In this document: positions 60,212 to 64,000 of the stretch, piece after piece
Numbering within the stretch: position 1 is the stretch's first letter
Layout: each line of letters begins with the position of its first letter
Assembly: GCA_001898225.1 (NCBI GenBank)
Contig: MKTJ01000058.1
Coordinates: forward strand, 190,132 to 254,131
Direction of reading: 5' to 3'
Length of the DNA stretch: 64,000 nucleotides
Origin: Chloroflexi bacterium 54-19
Lineage (GTDB): Bacteria; Chloroflexota; Chloroflexia; Chloroheliales; Chloroheliaceae
Position numbers and translations under genes: made by a program
Notes under the pieces: generated by a model
Told to the model about the DNA's origin: nothing
Database searches by the model: none
The model's input: only the letters and a program-made list of their open reading frames with translations

Positions 60212-62074
60212 CTATTTGACGGCCTGCAAGACCAGCCTTTCCGAGCCAATCAACCCCAGCAACACCGTGTTATTGTTATGCAGTTCGAACCGGGCCCGTT
60301 CGAAATATTGCACCGTGTGAACCTGCCCGTCCGACGACTTCTCCTCTAGCGGCTCGCTGATGGGATAGCCAAACCGCGCCAGGCCACCGTTCTGCTCCCA
60401 GTAGGCTTCGAACTGCGGTAAGACCGTGTGCCCGGTCTCGCCGTAGTAGGTGCCGTTCGCCGGTTTGCTCACCGGTTGGAAGGCCGTTTCACCCACCCTG
60501 CTGGCGGTTACCTCGCTACCGAGCCGGCCCATCAAGATTGTGCCGTTGTCATGCAACTCCAGCCGCGCTCGCTCGAAATACTGGACCGTATAGGTCTTGC
60601 CTTCGGCGGCGTGGAATTCCTGGATTTCCCCGGTGATAGGGTAACCGAGCGAAGTAAGGCCGCCGTTTTTGTTCCAGAAGTCGAGGAAAGCCCCGCTCAC
60701 GACATGGCCCGTCTCCGGGAAAAGCACCCCCTTGAAGTTAGTATTAGCGGGGATGGCTTCGGGAGTGTTGCGGAGGGTCTCGCCGGTAAGGGTAGTAAGC
60801 GAGAAGGCGTAGATTTTGCCGTTGCCCTGGTTGGCGAGATAGATGGTACCGTTAAAGAGGGTCGGACCCTGGGGAGCAATATTGCCGCCGAGGGCTAACT
60901 TCTTGATGAGCTTACCGGTAGTGCGGTCGACGGTGTAGACGTTACCTTTGGTGTCGGCAAAGATGACGAAGTTGTCGAACACTACGGGGTTCCCTTTCAC
61001 CACACCTACGTTATCGAGGCTCCATTTGACCGCGCCGGTGGCGGCATCGAGCGCATAGAATTTAGCTGCCCCGGAGGCCGCGCCGTAGTAAACCCCGTCC
61101 AGGATTACCGGCGTGGAAGCTTTGTTATCGTCCACCAGGGCCTTCCACCCGGCGTTAAATTTCCACTTGACCGCGCCGGTCTGGGTATCCAGGGCGTAAA
61201 ACACGTGGCGCGGGTTTTTCTTGCCTTCCGGTACACTATCGTATTCGACGCCGTTGATGTACATCAGGCCATTGGCGATGGACGGGTTCGAGTCGTCTAT
61301 ACCCCCGCGAATTTCGATAAAAGGCTTTGCCGTTTCCCAGGCCAGGCTGCGAGTTTTGAGGTTGAAGCCAAAAGCTTTGACCGGGGCACCCCCGGCGAAT
61401 ACGAGCATATCGCCATCAATGTTGATAGAACCCATGCTAAAAACCGAGCCGAGGTTGTATTTAAAGACCAGTTCGCCAGTAGAGGCATTCAGGGCGTAGA
61501 GGTTGCGGTCCCCTGTCACGTAGTAGACAATGCCATCGTGATAGAGCGGGGTCGGCATCGCTTCTCCTACCACATCGTACTTCCAGATTTGTTTCCCGGT
61601 CTTCGCGTCCAGGGCGTACAGAGAGTTTGGTCCCGTCCCGCGTAATCCGGTCGGGTTGGGGTCAGGATAGTCGCGGTTGCCACTGCCGATAAAGACCTTG
61701 CCCTCGGCTACAACCGGGTTGGTCATAATCCAGTTGTTGGCCTCGAATTTCCAGACCAGTTTGCCGGTGAGCGCGTCAAGCGCATAAAACTGGTTCATCA
61801 TAGCCCCGACATAGGCCAACCCGTCCACCACGATGACGTTGGTGAAGGGCATATCGCCCTTGGTGTTGTAGACCCAGTTTACGTCCGAACTGGCGGCGCT
61901 ACCCCAGACCGGGTTGAGGTTCTGGAAGATGCCCACGTGGTCTACCTCGGTGGGCCAGAGGGTGGAGGTTGAATCGTCGGCCAGGGTGGTCTGAACGGGT
62001 AACTGAAGCAAAAGAGCGCCAAGCAACCACAAAGAACTCAACCAACCCAGGCGGGCGAGTTTGGTTTTTTTCAT
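60212..62074 (-). CDS. Secreted PQQ-like beta-propeller protein with two FGYPIS-type domains
   Basis: The 620-residue protein has a signal peptide (residues about 8-32) and a propeller of repeated blades of the type 'LYALDAKTGKQIWKYDV' and 'FYALDAATGAVKWSLD', the outer-membrane PQQ-like repeat. There are two tandem C-terminal copies of a domain containing 'FWNKNGGLTSLGYPITGE' / 'YWEQNGGLARFGYPISEP' and 'TVQYFERARLELHDNGTILMGRLG' / 'TVQYFERARFELHNNNTVLLGLIG'. PQQ ligands could not be confirmed, so enzyme activity is not claimed. The C-terminal domain is shared with the 796-3684 protein. Confidence 0.82.
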   Translation of the reverse strand: MKKTKLARLGWLSSLWLLGALLLQLPVQTTLADDSTSTLWPTEVDHVGIFQNLNPVWGSAASSDVNWVYNTKGDMPFTNVIVVDGLAYVGAMMNQFYALDALTGKLVWKFEANNWIMTNPVVAEGKVFIGSGNRDYPDPNPTGLRGTGPNSLYALDAKTGKQIWKYDVVGEAMPTPLYHDGIVYYVTGDRNLYALNASTGELVFKYNLGSVFSMGSINIDGDMLVFAGGAPVKAFGFNLKTRSLAWETAKPFIEIRGGIDDSNPSIANGLMYINGVEYDSVPEGKKNPRHVFYALDTQTGAVKWKFNAGWKALVDDNKASTPVILDGVYYGAASGAAKFYALDAATGAVKWSLDNVGVVKGNPVVFDNFVIFADTKGNVYTVDRTTGKLIKKLALGGNIAPQGPTLFNGTIYLANQGNGKIYAFSLTTLTGETLRNTPEAIPANTNFKGVLFPETGHVVSGAFLDFWNKNGGLTSLGYPITGEIQEFHAAEGKTYTVQYFERARLELHDNGTILMGRLGSEVTASRVGETAFQPVSKPANGTYYGETGHTVLPQFEAYWEQNGGLARFGYPISEPLEEKSSDGQVHTVQYFERARFELHNNNTVLLGLIGSERLVLQAVK

Positions 62075-62170
62075 ATTTACTTCTCCAGCATTGTTCGTAA
62101 CTTGTATTGAGCAAGCAAAATCTAACTCTCAGGCAGTTAGTAAAAAATCGGCTTGTTTTTGAAACCAGGG

Positions 62171-62242
62171 TTTTCGCTTGAAACACTCCTTTTGAAGTGA
62201 TTTGAGGCTTATGAACTGGTTTATCGAGACCCAAAGCGAAAG
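62171..62242. repeat. 72-bp element with CTTTCGCTT inverted ends, copy 2
   Basis: The element begins TTTTCGCTTGAAACACTCC and ends CCAAAGCGAAAG. It shares its ends and left part with 41943-42012. It lies about 97 bp before the propeller gene start in the gap 62075-62493, which otherwise has no gene. Confidence 0.7.
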
Positions 62243-62425
62243 CCGTGTAAATAAAGCGATTACTTAATGATAGGCTATTTTGTAAGCGAACGTGGGCTAA
62301 AATACTAAATATTTACAAAGGAATTGCAAATTTTAAGCGAGGCTAACAATAGATTTTGCACATAAGGGAGTTGGAACCGTAAGATAATTTACAGGGTAAA
62401 TAATAAGGAAGAGAAAGGGTGAAAA

Positions 62426-62447
62426 ATAAAAAGGCCGCAACCGCGGC
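62426..62447 (-). terminator. Terminator of the amt operon
   Basis: On the minus strand GGCCGC-GGTT-GCGGCC (62447-62433) is followed by TTTTTATTTTT. It is 46 nt past the stop codon of the small gene. Confidence 0.85.
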
Positions 62448-62493
62448 CATTACGAATTCAAACTTAGAAATTACTTATCGGACCAACAAAGTT

Positions 62494-62625
62494 TTACGAA
62501 GCGGTAATCGTCCCACCTTTGGTGGCATCCGCAGTCTTGGAAACTTCCACGCCTTCCGCAGTGTAAGGCAGTACCAGCCAGGCGACCACTAAAATTGCGA
62601 AAGCAATTAAACAAGCGATCAACAT
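62494..62625 (-). CDS. 43-residue single-TM peptide downstream of amt
   Basis: A perfect GAGGAGG ribosome site lies 7 nt before the ATG at 62625. The peptide begins 'MLIACLIAFAILVVAWLVL' (one membrane helix) and ends with a polar tail 'KTADATKGGTITAS'. It is on the same strand as amt, 193 nt after its stop, and ahead of a terminator. Its small size kept it from simple ORF scans. Function is unknown; it could be a small subunit or regulator of the transporter. Confidence 0.7.
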   Translation of the reverse strand: MLIACLIAFAILVVAWLVLPYTAEGVEVSKTADATKGGTITAS

Positions 62626-62818
62626 TTCGAAACCTCCTCTAAAATTTCTTCTCTGTGCTTGGGGAATTGATTGTTTTCCACACCTATATTTTTACACTCT
62701 GTGCTAAAAGTTACAATGTGCGTTGAAAACAATAAATGAGTCAAAAATTTGTACAGATTGCCCAGATTGGGGAGTGAACCGGCCAGGACTGGCCGGTTCA
62801 CCTCGAAATTCGAACTGC

Positions 62819-64000
62819 TTAAATCTGGTAAGCCGGTTCGCCGTGCTGAGTAGTATCAAGGCCCAGCACTTCCTCTTTTTCCTCAACCCGCAACGGAACG
62901 AACAGGTTGATGAGTTTGAGGATAACGAAGGTCATAACAGCGGAGAAGGCTACCACGGCCACAACCGCCAGGATCTGTTTGCCGACCTGGCTAATATCGC
63001 CGGTAATCAGGCCGTCCGCGCCAGCCGAGTTAACAGCTTTCTGGCAGAAGATACCGGTCGCAATCGCGCCCCAGATACCGCCAACACCGTGGCAGGCGAA
63101 TACGTCGAGGGCGTCGTCAACTTTGATAATGCTCTTGAGTTGGACGGCACCGTAACAGAAGATACCGGCGAAGAACCCGATCAGGATAGATGCCTTGGTA
63201 TCTACGAAACCGGCGGCAGGAGTAATGGCTACCAGCCCGGCAACCGCCCCGGCAGCCGCACCCAGCACGCTAGGCTGTTTGTGGTGGGCCCAGCTTACGG
63301 TCATCCAGGTCAACGCGCCCATAGCGGCGGCGGTATTGGTGGTTACAAAAGCGCTGGCGGCAAGTTGCCCGGAGGCCAGGGCGCTACCGGCGTTGAAACC
63401 GAACCAACCGAACCACAGTAAGGCCGCGCCTAACACAGTCATTGTCGCATCGTGGGGATCCATTTTTTCCTGGCCGAAACCAATCCGGCGACCCAGGACC
63501 ATGGCGGCTACCAGGGCGGAAACACCGCTCGAAATGTGGACCACGGTGCCACCGGCGAAGTCCAGCGCGCCGATGCCGCGCAGCCAGCCGCCAACACCCC
63601 AGACCCAGTGGGCAATCGGGTCATAGACAAAGGTCGCCCACAGCAGGCTGAAGATTACGAAAGCTTTGAAACGTTTGCGTTCTGCGAAAGCACCGGTAAT
63701 CAGGGCAGGGGTAATAACCGCAAACATACCCTGGTAGACCATAAAGAGCAGATGCGGGACGGTCGCGGCATAATCCGCGTTCGGGGTAGTGCCTACCCCT
63801 TCCAGGCCAACCCAGCCAAGACCACCGATGATGCCCAGGCCACCGGCATCAGGCGAGAAAGCCAGCGAATAACCCCACAATACCCATTGCACGCTGATAA
63901 GGCAGAGCATAAAGAAGCTGTGCATAATGGTGGAAAGCACGTTTTTGCTGCGGACAAGACCGCCATAGAAAAACCCCAGGGCAGGAGTCATCAACATTAC
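62819..64000 (-). CDS. amt: Ammonium transporter, partial at the window edge
   Basis: The visible 393 residues contain most of an Amt channel: 'MTPALGFFYGGLVRSKN' near the start, the family signature 'DFAGGTVVHISSGVSALVAAMVLG' and the twin-His pore positions in 'GGTVVHISSG' and 'VFACHGVGGIWG'. Other Amt proteins have about 20-40 residues before 'MTPAL', so the true start lies beyond base 64000. The C-terminal cytoplasmic tail ('EEKEEVLGLDTTQHGEPAYQI') has the conserved 'GLDxxxHGExAY' motif that contacts GlnK. No glnK is seen downstream. Confidence 0.95.
   Translation of the reverse strand, partial: VMLMTPALGFFYGGLVRSKNVLSTIMHSFFMLCLISVQWVLWGYSLAFSPDAGGLGIIGGLGWVGLEGVGTTPNADYAATVPHLLFMVYQGMFAVITPALITGAFAERKRFKAFVIFSLLWATFVYDPIAHWVWGVGGWLRGIGALDFAGGTVVHISSGVSALVAAMVLGRRIGFGQEKMDPHDATMTVLGAALLWFGWFGFNAGSALASGQLAASAFVTTNTAAAMGALTWMTVSWAHHKQPSVLGAAAGAVAGLVAITPAAGFVDTKASILIGFFAGIFCYGAVQLKSIIKVDDALDVFACHGVGGIWGAIATGIFCQKAVNSAGADGLITGDISQVGKQILAVVAVVAFSAVMTFVILKLINLFVPLRVEEKEEVLGLDTTQHGEPAYQI

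Overview
The window is about 57% GC, gene dense, and looks like a chromosomal segment of a free-living bacterium, most probably a member of the Chloroflexota. That assignment is an inference. It rests on lipoproteins with an 'ACGD..TPT' start, Thr/Pro/Ala-rich secreted proteins, a C-terminal domain with an 'FGYPISEP' signature on extracellular proteins, a split glycine dehydrogenase (gcvPA/gcvPB), a Flp-type pilin and many interspersed intergenic repeats. No rRNA, tRNA or CRISPR array was seen.

Layout. 1-568: start of fabH (minus, TTG start, cut by the window edge). 796-3684: large secreted protein with three PPC-like domains. 3932-7213 (minus): HDAC-family deacylase, cyclic-nucleotide-binding protein and DUF4388 protein. 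7510-11653: tungsten/molybdenum aldehyde:ferredoxin oxidoreductase, then a sulfurtransferase and glycosyltransferase overlapping by 4 nt. 11749-14036: an AT-rich island with a Card1-like nuclease gene, then an APH-like kinase. 14291-16562: degenerate tyrosine recombinase, nucleotidyltransferase-fold protein, GlsB-like protein. 16771-19148 (minus): OmpR-type two-component system. 19274-23614 (minus): a three-gene envelope operon led by a pseudo-PPM phosphatase/beta-propeller membrane protein. 23908-24117: Flp pilin. 24398-27482: M20-like pseudo-peptidase and a GT39-like transferase. 27483-29748 (minus): TlpA-like lipoprotein and 3-hydroxyacyl-CoA dehydrogenase. 29863-30537: Phd/VapC-type toxin-antitoxin remnant with a frameshifted toxin. 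30545-35390 (minus): pyruvate (or branched-chain) dehydrogenase E1alpha-E1beta-E2-E3 operon. 35659-39437: small membrane proteins, AAC(2')-like acetyltransferase, S9 peptidase. 40124-45783: glycine cleavage operon gcvT-gcvH-gcvPA-methyltransferase-gcvPB behind a long structured leader. 45862-49115: P-loop kinase, 2H phosphoesterase, histidine kinase. 49375-51116 (minus): RAM-domain protein, lipA, F420/FMN oxidoreductase. 51672-54163: purA with a probable attenuator, AIM24-family protein. 54427-58465: TMEM175-like protein, doxX/tetR divergent pair with two perfect operators, SHMT-like enzyme. 58548-62074 (minus): mucin-like lipoprotein and PQQ-type propeller protein. 62494-64000 (minus): 43-aa membrane peptide and an ammonium transporter cut by the window edge.

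How genes fit together. Lipoate-dependent C1/C2 metabolism dominates: the E1-E2-E3 operon, the glycine cleavage operon, lipoyl synthase and a SHMT-like enzyme form one functional theme, and the E3 gene (30545-31942) is the only L-protein candidate seen here for glycine cleavage. A second theme is the envelope: several lipoproteins, propellers, a Flp pilin and GT39 transferase.

The most interesting signals are the tetR-doxX promoter with twin palindromes, a Card1-like nuclease without its CARF sensor, the pseudophosphatase operon, a structured gcvT leader, a purA terminator between promoter and gene, and two families of palindromic intergenic repeats.
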